DNA from: Liolophura sinensis
Taxonomy: Eukaryota > Mollusca > Polyplacophora > Chitonida > Chitonidae
Assembly: GCF_032854445.1 (NCBI RefSeq)
Contig: NW_027018486.1
Span: forward strand, 1-22,025
Reading direction: 5' to 3'
Length of the DNA: 22,025 nucleotides
Of this stretch, positions 9,342 through 20,865 are shown piece after piece (position 1 is the first letter of the stretch; every line of letters starts with the position of its first letter). The notes under the pieces were generated by a model. That model worked only from the letters and a program-made list of their open reading frames with translations, was not told the DNA's origin and searched no databases. Both the position numbers and the translations under genes were made by a program.

Positions 9342-9890
9342 CTGGTCATTACTATATTCAACTTTTGACTATAAGTTATGTGCCCTTCGGTAGCCCAGAA
9401 GACCTGAAATCTTTGGGCCAAGCCCATTTAACTCACCCAGCAATTGTCTTACTTCTAAGTGCAAGACAATCTCAATGTCTTTATCTACGTGTAGAAAAAC
9501 AACACCATTTGTACGTGAAAAACACAAGGTACTTGATACAGTCTGCTGTAAAAAGTACAACTGACCACAGACCCACATCAATAAGGTGCCAAAAGATGCG
9601 GAATTGAGCCAGGCATCGGCAGCTGTTGAAAAATTGCAAATTTCCCTGGTTTCCATGGAGTAAGAGCCGTTGCTGGGCACGTGATTATGACATAAATGAT
9701 CATTCAATTGTCACTACAGCCAAAAGTATTGGTCGGAGAGCAACGCGGTTTGCACCATTCGATTTCTCGTCACAAAATACATCGGATTAGCCTCTTACCA
9801 GCAGCACTGGAACAGTTTTTCTACTTTTGCATTTTTGCCTGGTCTTTTTGTTAATTGAAATCGGCTACACTGTACTCTGTACAATCGCGA
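9342..9890. repeat. Monomer 18, class K
   Basis: CTGAAA, CCAAG, AGTGCAAG, CACATCAATAAGG, ATGATCATTC, CCAAAAG, AATACATCGG, TTTTTCTAC and TTGCC mark this class. It pairs with 19218-19768. Confidence 0.95.
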
Positions 9891-10439
9891 CTGGTCATTA
9901 CTATATTCAACTTTTGACTATAAGTTATGTGCCCTTCGGTAGCCCAGAAGACCTGAAATCTTTGGGCCAAGCCCATTTAACTCACCCAGCAATTGTCTTA
10001 CTTCTAAGTCCAAGACAATCTCAATGTCTTTATCTACGTGTAGAAAAACAACACCATTTGTACGTGAAAAACACAAGGTACTTGATACAGTCTGCTGTAA
10101 AAAGTACAACTGACCACAGACCCACATGAATAAGGTGCCAAAAGATGCGGAATTGAGCCAGGCATCGGCAGCTGTTGAAAAATTGCCAATTTCCCTTGTT
10201 TCCATGGAGTAAGAGCCGTTGCTGGGCACGTGATTATGACATAAATAATCATGCAATTGTCGCTACAGCCAAAAGTATTGGTCAGAGAGCAACGCGGTTT
10301 GCACCATTCGATTTCTCGTCACAAAATACGTCGGATTAGCCTCTTACCAACAGCACTGGAACAATTTTTCCACTTTTGCATTTTTACCTGGTCTTTTTGT
10401 TAATTGAAATCGGCTACACTGTACTCTGTACAATCGCGA
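9891..10439. repeat. Monomer 19, class A
   Basis: It is 549 bp with A markers and the GGTACTTGATACAGTC form. It is the clean copy used for the AT-rich dyad annotated at 10231-10251. Confidence 0.95.
10231..10251. other. AT-rich dyad TGATTAT/ATAATCA next to CACGTG (representative copy, class A)
   Basis: A perfect 7-bp inverted repeat separated by 7 bases (GACATAA). Classes A, F and H carry the perfect form. Other classes read ATGATCA in the right arm, which turns one A-T pair into a position that would be a U.G wobble in a plus-strand RNA, and create TGATCA instead. Every class therefore retains some dyad symmetry here. Confidence 0.6.
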
Positions 10440-10988
10440 CTGGTCATTACTATATTCAACTTTTGACTATAAGTTATGTGCCCTTCGGTAGCCCAGAAGA
10501 CGTCAAATCTTTGGGCTAAGCCCATTTAACTCACCCAGCAATTGTCTTACTTCTAAGTCCAAGACAATCTCAATGTCTTTATCTACGTGTAGAAAAACCA
10601 CACCATTTGTACGTGAAAAACACAAGGTACTTGATACAGTCTGCTGTAAAAAGTACAACTGACCACAGACCCACATGAATAAGGTGCCAAAAGATGCGGA
10701 ATTGGGCCAGGCATCGGCAGCTGTTGATAAATTGCAAATTTCCCTGGTTTCCATGGAGTAAGAGCCGTTGCTGGGCACGTGATTATGACATAAATGATCA
10801 TTCAATTGTCACTACAGCCAAACGTATTGGTCGGAGAGCAACGCGGTTTGCACCATTCGATTTCTCGTCACAAAATACGTCGGATTAGCCTCTTACCAGC
10901 AGCACTGGAACAGTTTTTCCACTTTTGCATTTTTGCCTGGTCTTTTTGTTAATTGAAATCGGCTACACTGTACTCTGTACAATCGCGA
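10440..10988. repeat. Monomer 20, class B
   Basis: It carries all the B markers without indels, is apparently the same as monomer 11 over its length, and pairs with 20321-20865. Confidence 0.95.
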
Positions 10989-11537
10989 CTGGTCATTACT
11001 ATATTCAACTTTTGACTATAAGTTATGTGCCCTTCGGTAGCCCAGAAGACCTGAAATCTTTGGGCCAAGCCCATTTAACTCACCCAGCAATTGTCTTACT
11101 TCTAAGTCCAAGACAATCTCAATGTCTTTATCTACGTGTAGAAAAACAACACCATTTGTACGTGAAAAACACAAGGTACTTGATACAGTCTGCTGTAAAA
11201 AGTACAACTGACCACAGACCCACATGAATAAGGTGCCAAAAGATGCGGAATTGAGCCAGGCATCGGCAGCTGTTGAAAAATTACAAATTTCCCTGGTTTC
11301 CATGGAGTAAGAGCCGTTGCTGGGCACGTGATTATGACATAAATGATCATTCAATTGTCACTACAGCCAAAAGTATTGGTCGGAGAGCAACGCGGTTTGC
11401 ACCATTCGATTTCTCGTCACAAAATACGTCGGATTAGCCTCTTACCAGCAGCACTGGAACAGTTTTTCTACTTTTGCATTTTTGCCTGGTCTTTTTGTTA
11501 ATTGAAATCGGCTACACTGTACTCTGTACAATCGCGA
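10989..11537. repeat. Monomer 21, class K' (K-like)
   Basis: K-like with CTGAAA, GAGCCAGG, CCAAAAG and TTTTTCTAC, but it has the ordinary AGTCCAAG, CATGAATAAGG and AATACGTCGG. AAATTACAAATT is private. It pairs with 20866-21411, which has AATACATCGG. Confidence 0.93.
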
Positions 11538-12086
11538 CTGGTCATTACTATATTCAACTTTTGACTATAAGTTATGTGCCCTTCGGTAGCCCAGAAGACC
11601 TGAAATCTTTGGGCCAAGCCCATTTAACTCACCCAGCAATTGTCTTACTTCTAAGTCCAAGACAATCTCAATGTCTTTATCTACGTGTAGAAAAACAACA
11701 CCATTTGTACGTGAAAAACACAAGGTACTTGATACAGTCTGCTGTAAAAAGTACAACTGACCACAGACCCACATGAATAAGGTGCCAAAAGATGCGGAAT
11801 TGAGCCAGGCATCGGCAGCTGTTGAAAAATTGCCAATTTCCCTTGTTTCCATGGAGTAAGAGCCGTTGCTGGGCACGTGATTATGACATAAATAATCATG
11901 CAATTGTCGCTACAGCCAAAAGTATTGGTCAGAGAGCAACGCGGTTTGCACCATTCGATTTCTCGTCACAAAATACGTCGGATTAGCCTCTTACCAACAG
12001 CACTGGAACAATTTTTCCACTTTTGCATTTTTACCTGGTCTTTTTGTTAATTGAAATCGGCTACACTGTACTCTGTACAATCGCGA
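11538..12086. repeat. Monomer 22, class A
   Basis: It is 549 bp with A markers (GCCAATTTCCCTTG, AATAATCATGC, TCAGAGAG, CAACAGC, AACAATTTTT, TTACC). It is the last monomer of large block 1 and pairs with 21412-21963. Confidence 0.95.
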
Positions 12087-12635
12087 CTGGTCATTACTAT
12101 ATTCAACTTTTGACTATAAGTTATGTGCCCTTCGGTAGCCCAGAAGACGTCAAATCTTTGGGCTAAGCCCATTTAACTCACCCAGCAATTGTCTTACTTC
12201 TAAGTCCAAGACAATCTCAATGTCTTTATCTACGTGTAGAAAAACCACACCATTTGTACGTGAAAAACACAAGGTACTTGATACAGTCTGCTGTAAAAAG
12301 TACAACTGACCACAGACCCACATGAATAAGGTGCCAAAAGATGCGGAATTGGGCCAGGCATCGGCAGCTGTTGAAAAATTGCAAATTTCCCTGGTTTCCA
12401 TGGAGTAAGAGCCGTTGCTGGGCACGTGATTATGACATAAATGATCATTCAATTGTCACTACAGCCAAAAAAAGTATTGGTCGGAGAGCAACGCGGTTTG
12501 CACCATTCGATTTCTCGTCACAAAATACGTCGGATTAGCCTCTTACCAGCAGCACTGAACAGTTTTCCACTTTTGCATTTTTGCCTGGTCTTTTTGTAAT
12601 TGAAATCGGCTACACTGTACTCTGTACAATCGCGA
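12087..12635. repeat. Monomer 23, class B' (chimeric B)
   Basis: The head and GGGCC are B, but TTGAAAAATT, CCAAAA and later sites are not. Three extra A's near 12470 are balanced by losses in ACTGAACAG, GTTTTCC and TTTTTGTAAT, leaving 549 bp. This is the one indel cluster in the otherwise clean middle. Confidence 0.9.
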
Positions 12636-13184
12636 CTGGTCATTACTATATTCAACTTTTGACTATAAGTTATGTGCCCTTCGGTAGCCCAGAAGACGTC
12701 AAATCTTTGGGCTAAGCCCATTTAACTCACCCAGCAATTGTCTTACTTCTAAGTCCAAGACAATCTCAATGTCTTTATCTACGTGTAGAAAAACCACACC
12801 ATTTGTACGTGAAAAACACAAGGTACTTGATACAGTCTGCTGTAAAAAGTACAACTGAACACTGACCCACTTCAGTAAGGTGCCAAAAGATGCGGAATTG
12901 AGACAGGCATCGGCAGCTGTTGAAAAATTGCAAATTTCCCTGGTTTCCATGGAGTAAGAGCCGTTGCTGGGCACGTGATTATGACATAAATGATCATTCA
13001 ATTGTCACTACAGCCAAAAGTATTGGTCGGAGAGCAACGCGGTTTGCACCATTCGATTTCTCGTCACAAAATACGTCGGATTAGCCTCTTACCAGCAGCA
13101 CTGGAACAGTTTTTCCACTTTTGCATTTTTGCCTGGTCTTTTTGTTAATTGAAATCGGCTACACTGTACTCTGTACAATCGCGA
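12636..13184. repeat. Monomer 24, class D'
   Basis: D-like (GTCAAA, CTAAG, AACACTG with ACTTCAG, GAGACAGG, TTGCC), with CCAAAAG in place of CCAAACG. It lies 16 monomers after the D at 3852 and immediately precedes E. Confidence 0.94.
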
Positions 13185-13733
13185 CTGGTCATTACTATAT
13201 TCAACTTTTGACTATAAGTTATGTGCCCTTCGGTAGCCCAGAAGACCTGAAATCTTTGGGCCAAGCCCATTTAACTCACCCAGCAATTGTCTTACTTCTA
13301 AGTCCAAGACAATCTCAATGTCTTTATCTACGTGTAGAAAAACAACACCATTTGTACGTGAAAAACACAAGGTACTTGATACAGTCTGCTGTAAAAAGTA
13401 CAACTGACCACAGACCCACATGAATAAGGTGCCAAAAGATGCGGAATTGAGACAGGCATCGGCAGCTGTTGAAAAATTGCAAATTTCCCTGGTTTCCATG
13501 GAGTAAGAGCCGTTGCTGGGCACGTGATTATGACATAAATGATCATTCAATTGTCACTACAGCCAAAAGTATTGGTCGGAGAGCAACGCGGTTTGCACCA
13601 TTCGATTTCTCGTCACAAAATACATCGGATTAGCCTCTTACCAGCAGCACTGGAACAGTTTTTCCACTTTTGCATTTTTGCCTGGTCTTTTTGTTAATTG
13701 AAATCGGCTACACTGTACTCTGTACAATCGCGA
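13185..13733. repeat. Monomer 25, class E
   Basis: It has the same combination as 4401-4949: CTGAAA head, GAGACAGG and AATACATCGG. It starts 8,784 bp after its partner and opens large block 2. Confidence 0.95.
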
Positions 13734-14282
13734 CTGGTCATTACTATATTCAACTTTTGACTATAAGTTATGTGCCCTTCGGTAGCCCAGAAGACCTGAA
13801 ATCTTTGGGCCAAGCCCATTTAACTCACCCAGCAATTGTCTTACTTCTAAGTCCAAGACAATCTCAATGTCTTTATCTACGTGTAGAAAAACCACACCAT
13901 TTGTACGTGAAAAACACAAGGTACTTGATACAATCTGCTGTAAAAAGTACAACTGACCACAGACCCACATGAATAAGGTGCCAAAAGATGCGGAATTGAG
14001 CCAGGCATCGGCAGCTGTTGAAAAATTGCCAATTTCCCTTGTTTCCATGGAGTAAGAGCCGTTGCTGGGCACGTGATTATGACATAAATAATCATGCAAT
14101 TGTCGCTACAGCCAAAAGTATTGGTCAGAGAGCAACGCGGTTTGCACCATTCGATTTCTCGTCACAAAATACGTCGGATTAGCCTCTTACCAACAGCACT
14201 GGAACAATTTTTCCACTTTTGCATTTTTACCTGGTCTTTTTGTTAATTGAAATCGGCTACACTGTACTCTGTACAATCGCGA
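13734..14282. repeat. Monomer 26, class A
   Basis: The AACCACACC plus TGATACAATC combination matches monomer 10, without the two base losses seen there. Confidence 0.95.
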
Positions 14283-14831
14283 CTGGTCATTACTATATTC
14301 AACTTTTGACTATAAGTTATGTGCCCTTCGGTAGCCCAGAAGACGTCAAATCTTTGGGCTAAGCCCATTTAACTCACCCAGCAATTGTCTTACTTCTAAG
14401 TCCAAGACAATCTCAATGTCTTTATCTACGTGTAGAAAAACCACACCATTTGTACGTGAAAAACACAAGGTACTTGATACAGTCTGCTGTAAAAAGTACA
14501 ACTGACCACAGACCCACATGAATAAGGTGCCAAAAGATGCGGAATTGGGCCAGGCATCGGCAGCTGTTGATAAATTGCAAATTTCCCTTGTTTCCATGGA
14601 GTAAGAGCCGTTGCTGGGCACGTGATTATGACATAAATGATCATTCAATTGTCACTACAGCCAAACGTATTGGTCGGAGAGCAACGCGGTTTGCACCATT
14701 CGATTTCTCGTCACAAAATACGTCGGATTAGCCTCTTACCAACAGCACTGGAACAGTTTTTCCACTTTTGCATTTTTGCCTGGTCTTTTTGTTAATTGAA
14801 ATCGGCTACACTGTACTCTGTACAATCGCGA
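14283..14831. repeat. Monomer 27, class B
   Basis: B markers occur with two A-class alleles, TTTCCCTTG and CCAACAGC, flanking an otherwise normal B tail. This may reflect short gene-conversion tracts from the neighbouring A. Confidence 0.93.
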
Positions 14832-15380
14832 CTGGTCATTACTATATTCAACTTTTGACTATAAGTTATGTGCCCTTCGGTAGCCCAGAAGACGTCAAAT
14901 CTTTGGGCTAAGCCCATTTAACTCACCCAGCAATTGTCTTACTTCTAAGTCCAAGACAATCTCAATGTCTTTATCTACGTGTAGAAAAACCACACCATTT
15001 GTACGTGAAAGACACAAGGTACTTGATACAGTCTGCTGTAAAAAGTACAACTGAACACTGACCCACTTCAGTAAGGTGCCAAAAGATGCGGAATTGAGAC
15101 AGGCATCGGCAGCTGTTGAAAAATTGCAAATTTTCCCTGGTTTCCATGGAGTAAGAGCCGTTGCTGGGCACGTGATTATGACATAAATGATCATTCAATT
15201 GTCACTACAGCCAAACGTATTGGTCGGAGAGCAACGCGGTTTGCACCATTCGATTTCTCGTCACAAAATACGTCGGATTAGCCTCTTACCAGCAGCACTG
15301 GAACAGTTTTTCCACTTTTGCATTTTTGCCTGGTCTTTTTGTTAATTGAATCGGCTACACTGTACTCTGTACAATCGCGA
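14832..15380. repeat. Monomer 28, class C/D chimera
   Basis: The C-type GAAAGACAC head is followed by a D-type GTCACTACAGCCAAACG tail, as in monomer 12. An extra T in ATTTTCCC and a missing A in TTGAATCGG cancel in length. Confidence 0.93.
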
Positions 15381-15929
15381 CTGGTCATTACTATATTCAA
15401 CTTTTGACTATAAGTTATGTGCCCTTCGGTAGCCCAGAAGACCTGAAATCTTTGGGCCAAGCCCATTTAACTCACCCAGCAATTGTCTTACTTCTAAGTC
15501 CAAGACAATCTCAATGTCTTTATCTACGTGTAGAAAAACAACACCATTTGTACGTGAAAAACACAAGGTACTTGAATACAGTCTGCTGTAAAAAGTACAA
15601 CTGACCACAGACCCACATGAATAAGGTGCCAAAAGATGCGGAATTGAGCCAGGCATCGGCAGCTGTTGAAAAATTGCAAATTTCCCTGGTTTCCATGGAG
15701 TAAGAGCCGTTGCTGGGCACGTGATTATGACATAAATAATCATGCAATTGTCGCTACAGCCAAAAGTATTGGTCAGAGAGCAACGCGGTTTGCACCATTC
15801 GATTTCTCGTCACAAAATACGTCGGATTAGCCTCTTACCAGCAGCACTGGAACAGTTTTTCCACTTTTGCATTTTTGCCTGGTCTTTTTGTTAATTGAAT
15901 CGGCTACACTGTACTCTGTACAATCGGGA
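15381..15929. repeat. Monomer 29, class F
   Basis: It has the same A-to-other switch after TCAGAGAG as monomer 13. Indels are CTTGAATACAG and TTGAATCGG. Confidence 0.93.
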
Positions 15930-16479
15930 CTGGTCATTACTATATTCAACTTTTGACTATAAGTTATGTGCCCTTCGGTAGCCCAGAAGACCTGAAATCT
16001 TTGGGCTAAGCCCATTTAACTCACCCAGCAATTGTCTTACTTCTAAGTCCAAGACAATCTCAATGTCTTTATCTACGTGTAGAAAAACCACACCATTTGT
16101 ACGTGAAAAACACAAGGTACTTGATACAGTCTGCTGTAAAAAGTACAACTGACCACAGACCCACATGAATAAGGTGCAAAAAGATGCGGAATTGAGCCAG
16201 GCATCGGCAGCTGTTGATAAATTGCAAATTTCCCTGGTTTCCATGGAGTAAGAGCCGTTGCTGGCACGTGATTATGACATAAATGATCATTCAATTGTTC
16301 AATACAGCCAAAAGTATTGGTCGGAGAGGCAACGCGGTTTGCACCATTCGATTTCTCGTCACAAAATACGTCGGATTAGCCTCTTACCAGCAGCACTGGA
16401 ACAGTTTTTCCACTTTTGCATTTTTTGCCTGTCTTTTTGTTAATTGAAATCGGCTACACTGTACTCTGTACAATCGCGA
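15930..16479. repeat. Monomer 30, class G
   Basis: GTGCAAAAAGATG, TTGTTCAATACAGCC and CTGAAA with CTAAG match monomer 14. The offset-384 base is A (CCAAAAG) rather than C. Several single-base indels begin here and continue to the end of the window. Confidence 0.94.
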
Positions 16480-17031
16480 CTGGTCATTTACTATATTCAA
16501 CTTTTGACTATAAGTTATGTGCCCTTCGGTAGCCCAGAGAGACGTCAAATCTTTGGGCCAAGCCCATTTAACTCACCCAGCAATTGCCTTACTTCTAAGT
16601 GCAAGACAATCTCAATGTCTTTATCTACGTGTAGAAAAACCACACCATTTGTACGTGATAAACACAAGGTACTTGATACAGTCTGCTGTAAAAAAGTAAA
16701 ACTGAACACTGACCCACTTCAGTAGGTGCCAAAAGATGCGGAATTGAGCAGGCATCGGCAGCTGTTGAAAAATTTCAAATTTCCCTGGTTTTCCATGGAG
16801 TAAGAGCCGTTGCTGGGCACGTGATTATGACATAAATAATCATGCAATTGTCGCTACAGCCCACAATGTATTGGTCGGAGAGCAACGCGGTTTTGCACCA
16901 TTCGATTTCTCGTCACAAAATACGTCGATTAGCCTCTTACCAGCAGCACTGGACTGGTTTTTCCACTTTTGCATTTTTACCTGGTCTTTTTGTTATTGAA
17001 ATCGGCTACACTGTACTCTGTACAATCGCGA
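16480..17031. repeat. Monomer 31, class H
   Basis: It carries all the rare H markers (CAATTGCCTT, AGTGCAAG, GATAAACAC, AAATTTCAAAT, CTGGACTGG). Indels, among them CAGAGAGACG, AAAAAAGTAAAAC and CCCACAATG, give 552 bp. Confidence 0.94.
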
Positions 17032-17574
17032 CTGGTCATTACTATATTCAACTTTTGACTATAAGTTATGTGCCCTTCGGTAGCCCAGAAGACCTGAAAT
17101 CTTTGGGCCAAGCCCATTTAACTCACCCAGCAATTGTCTTACTTCTAAGTCCAAGACAATCTCAATGTCTTTATCTACGTGTAGAAAAACCACACCATTT
17201 GTACGTGAAAAACACAAGGTACTTGATACAGTCTGCTGTAAAAAGTACAACTAAACACTGACCCACAATTATAAGGTGCCAAAAGATGAGGAATTGGGCC
17301 AGCATCGGCAGCTGTTGAAAAATTGCAAATTTTCCTGGTTTCCATGGAGTAAGAGCCGTTGCTGGGCACGTGATTATGACATAAATGATCATTCAATTGT
17401 CGCTACAGACAAAAGTATGGTCGGAGAGCAACGCGGTTTGCACATTCGATTCTCGTCACAAAATACGTCGGATTAGTCTCTTACCAGCAGCACTGGAACA
17501 GTTTTTCCACTTTTGCATTTTTACCTGTCTTTTTGTAATTGAAATCGGCTACACTGTACTCTGTACAATCGCGA
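17032..17574. repeat. Monomer 32, class I
   Basis: ACTAAACACTG, CACAATTATAAGG and GATGAGG mark class I. CTACAGACAAAAG differs from the first I (CAGGCAAAAG) but is shared with the I at 18124. It is the shortest monomer, 543 bp, owing to scattered base losses. Confidence 0.94.
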
Positions 17575-18123
17575 CTAGTCATTACTATATTCAACTTTTG
17601 ACTATAAGTTATGTGCCCTTCGGTAGCCCAGAAGACGTCAAATCTTTGGGCCAAGCCCATTTAACTCACCCAGCAATTGTCTTACTTCTAAGTCCAAGAC
17701 AATCTCAATGTCTTTATCTACGTGTAGAAAAACAACACCATTTGTACGTGAAAAACACAAGGTACTTGATACAGTCTGCTGTAAAAAGTACAACTGAACA
17801 CTGACCCACTTCAGTAAGGTGCCAAAAGATGCGGAATTGAGACAGGCAATCGGCAGCTGTTGAAAAATTGCAAATTTCCCTGGTTTCCATGGAGTAAGAG
17901 CCGTTGCTGGGCACGTGATATGACATAAATGATCATTCAATTGTCACTACAGCCAAAAGTATTGGTCGGAGAGCAACGCGGTTTGCACCATTCGATTTCT
18001 CGTCACAAAATACGTCGGATTAGCCTCTTACCAGCAGCACTGGACTGGTTTTTCCACTTTTGCATTTTTACCTGGTCTTTTTGTTAATTGAAATCGGCTA
18101 CACTGTACTCTGTACAATCGCGA
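17575..18123. repeat. Monomer 33, class J/H chimera
   Basis: A J head (CTAGTC, GTCAAA, CCAAG, GAGACAGG, GCCAAAAG) continues into an H end (CTGGACTGG at 18040, TTTACC). The last J-specific base is at 17956 and the first H-specific base at 18045. Confidence 0.92.
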
Positions 18124-18669
18124 CTGGTCATTACTATATTCAACTTTTGACTATAAGTTATGTGCCCTTCGGTAGCCCAGAAGACCTGAAATCTTTGGGC
18201 CAAGCCCATTTAACTCACCCAGCAATTGTCTTACTTCTAAGTCCAAGACAATCTCAATGTCTTTATCTACGTGTAGAAAAACCACACCATTTGTACGTGA
18301 AAAACACAAGGTACTTGATACAGTCTGCTGTAAAAAGTACAACTAAACACTGACCCACAATTATAGGTGCCAAAAGATGAGGAATTGGGCCAGGCATCGG
18401 CAGCTGTTGAAAAATTGCAATTTTCCTGGTTTCATGGAGTAAGAGCCGTTGCTGGGCACGTGATTATGACATAAATGATCATTCAATTGTCGCTACAGAC
18501 AAAAGTATTGGTCGGAGAGCAACGCGGTTTGCACCATTCGATTTCTCGTCACAAAATACGTCGGATTAGTCTCTTACCAGCAGCACTGGAACAGTTTTTC
18601 CACTTTTGCATTTTTACCTGGTCTTTTTGTTAATTGAAATCGGCTACACTGTACTCTGTACAATCGCGA
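18124..18669. repeat. Monomer 34, class I (second tandem I)
   Basis: It has the same private markers as monomers 16 and 32, including CAGACAAAAG, which is seen only in 32 and 34. That points to a recent local duplication. It is short by three bases, including a loss that breaks CCATGG. Confidence 0.94.
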
Positions 18670-19217
18670 CTAGTCATTACTATATTCAACTTTTGACTAT
18701 AAGTTATGTGCCCTTCGGTAGCCCAGAAGACGTCAAATCTTTGGGCCAAGCCCATTTAACTCACCCAGCAATTGTCTTACTTCTAAGTCCAAGACAATCT
18801 CAATGTCTTTATCTACGTGTAGAAAAACAACACCATTTGTACGTGAAAAACACAAGGTACTTGATACAGTCTGCTGTAAAAAGTACAACTGAACACTGAC
18901 CCACTTCAGTAAGGTGCCAAAAGATGCGGAATTGAGACAGGCATCGGCAGCTGTTGAAAAATTGCAAATTTCCCTGGTTTCCATGGAGTAAGAGCCGTTG
19001 CTGGGCACGTGATTATGACATAAATGATCATTCAATTGTCACTACAGCCAAAAGTATTGGTCGGAGAGCAACGCGGTTTGCACCATTCGATTTCTCGTCA
19101 CAAAATACGTCGGATTAGCTCTTACCAGCAGCACTGGAACAGTTTTTCCACTTTTGCATTTTTGCCTGGTCTTTTTGTTATTGAAATCGGCTACACTGTA
19201 CTCTGTCACAATCGCGA
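18670..19217. repeat. Monomer 35, class J
   Basis: The CTAGTC opening, GTCAAA with CCAAG, AACACTG, GAGACAGG and TTGCC are those of monomer 17. It has AACAACACC where monomer 17 has AACCACACC, a change shared with monomer 33. Confidence 0.94.
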
Positions 19218-19768
19218 CTGGTCATTACTATATTCAACTTTTGACTATATGTTTATGTTGCCCCTTCGGTAGCCCAGAAGACCTGAAATCTTTGGGCCAA
19301 GCCCATTTAACTCACCCAGCAATTGTCTTACTTCTAAGTGCAAGACAATCTCAATGTCTTTATCTACGTGTAGAAAAACAACACCATTTGTACGTGAAAA
19401 ACACAAGGTACTTGATACAGTCTGCTGTAAAAAGTACAACTGACCACAGACCCACATCAATAAGGTGCCAAAAGATGCGGAATTGAGCCAGGCATCGGCA
19501 GCTGTTGAAAATTGCAAATTTCCCTGGTTTCCATGGAGTAAGAGCCGTTGCTGGGCACGTGATTATGATATAAATGATCATTCAAATTGTCACTACAGCC
19601 AAAAGTATTGGTCGAGAGCAACGCGGTTTGCACCATTCGATTTCTCGTCACAAAATACATCGGATTAGCCTCTTACCAGCAGCACTGGAACAGTTTTTCT
19701 ACTTTTGCATTTTTGCCTGGTCTTTTTGTTAATTGAAATCGGCTACACTGTACTCTGTACAATCGCGA
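19218..19768. repeat. Monomer 36, class K
   Basis: AGTGCAAG, CATCAATAAGG, AATACATCGG and TTTTTCTAC match monomer 18. It has several indels, including a small cluster near 19247-19265 (ATATGTTTATGTTGCCCC). Confidence 0.93.
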
Positions 19769-20320
19769 CTTGGTCATTACTATATTCAACTTTTGACTAT
19801 AAGTTATGTGCCCTTCGGTAGCCCAGAAGACCTGAAATCTTAGGGCCAAGCCCATTTAACTCACCCAGCAATTGTCTTACTTCTAAGTCCAAGACAATCT
19901 CAATGTCTCTATCTACGTGTAGAAAAACAACACCATTTGTACGTGAAAACACAAGGTACTTGATACAGTCTGCTGTAAAAAGTACAACTGACCACAGACC
20001 CACATGAATAAGGTGCCAAAAGATGCGGAATTGAGCCAGGCATCGGCAGCTGTTGAAAAATTGCCAATTTCCCTGGTTTCCATGGAGTAAGAGCCGTTGC
20101 TGGGCAAGTGATTATGACATAAATAATCATGCAATTGTCGCTACAAGCCAAAAGTATTGGTCAGAGAGCAACGCGGTTTGCACCATTCGATTTCTCGTCA
20201 CAAAATACGTCGGATTAGCCTCTTACCAACAGCAACTGGAACAATTTTTCCACTTTTGCATTTTTACCTGGTCTTTTTGTTAATTGAAAATCGGCTACAC
20301 TGTACTCTGTACAATCGCGA
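19769..20320. repeat. Monomer 37, class A
   Basis: A markers are present but with TTTCCCTGG. It is the only complete monomer in which the CACGTG palindrome is broken (GGCAAGTG near 20106). It is 552 bp. Confidence 0.94.
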
Positions 20321-20865
20321 CTGGTCATTACTATATTCAACTTTTGACTATAAGTTATGTGCCCTTCGGTAGCCCAGAAGACGTCAAATCTTTGGGCTAA
20401 GCCATTTAACTCACCCAGCAATTGTCTTACTTCTAAGTCCAAGACAATCTCAATGTCTTTATCTACGTGTAGAAAAACCACACCATTTGTACGTGAAAAA
20501 CACAAGGTACTTGATACAGTCTGCTGTAAAAGTACAAACTGACCACAGACCCACATGAATAAGGTGCCAAAAGATGCGGAATTGGGCCAGCATCGGCAGC
20601 TGTTGATAAATTGCAATTTCCCTGGTTTCCATGGAGTAAGAGCCATTGCTGGGCACGTGATTATGACATAAATGATCATTCAATTGTCACTACAGCCAAA
20701 CGTATTGGTCGGAGAGCAACGCGGTTTGCACCCATTCGATTTCTCGTCACAAAATACGTCGGATTAGCCTCTTACCAGCAGCACTGAACAGTTTTTCCAC
20801 TTTTGCATTTTTGCCTGGTCTTTTGTTAATTGAAATCGGCTACACTGTACTCTGTACAATCGCGA
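20321..20865. repeat. Monomer 38, class B
   Basis: GTCAAA, CTAAG, ACCACAG, TTGGGCC (with one base lost after it), TTGATAAATT and CCAAACG mark class B. Five net base losses give 545 bp. Confidence 0.94.

Larger units (their letters stand above)
4401..12086. repeat. Large higher-order block, copy 1: 14 monomers E A B C/D F G H I J K A B K' A
   Basis: This stretch is exactly 14 x 549 bp. Its monomers match, one for one and in order, those at 13185-21963, including rare private variants: CAATTGCCTT with GTGATAAACAC in H, ACCCACAATTATAAGG in I, TTGTTCAATACAGCC in G, and GACTAGTCATT in J. Matching of rare variants in the same order shows duplication of a long multimer rather than independent convergence of single monomers. 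The start of monomer E is 8,784 bp (16 x 549) from its partner. Confidence 0.9.
12087..13184. repeat. Shortened B'D' dimer linking the two large blocks
   Basis: Following the A monomer at 11538, only a B-like and a D-like monomer precede the next E, whereas the first E at 4401 is preceded by A B C D. A C-class monomer is therefore missing here, or the B-like monomer is a chimera that replaced B plus C. The first monomer has a B head (GGGCC at its offset 266 region) but lacks the B-specific T at offset 289. Confidence 0.75.
17575..18669. repeat. Two-monomer insertion (J/H chimera plus I) in the second large block
   Basis: Copy 1 reads H I J at 7694-9341; copy 2 reads H I J/H I J at 16480-19217. 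The first additional monomer starts as J (GACTAGTC, GTCACTACAGCCAAAAG) and finishes as H (CACTGGACTGG, TTTTTACC). The second is an ordinary I. This is the product expected if a J monomer paired out of register with an H monomer two units earlier and crossed over. Markers place the exchange between 17957 and 18044, where H and J are identical. Confidence 0.85.

Noticed and set aside
9146-9607. Longest plus-strand open frame in the clean part, 153 codons
   Set aside because: It is made by one added T in the T run near 9266-9271, which joins two frames that are separate in other monomers. It is probably a mutation or sequence error.
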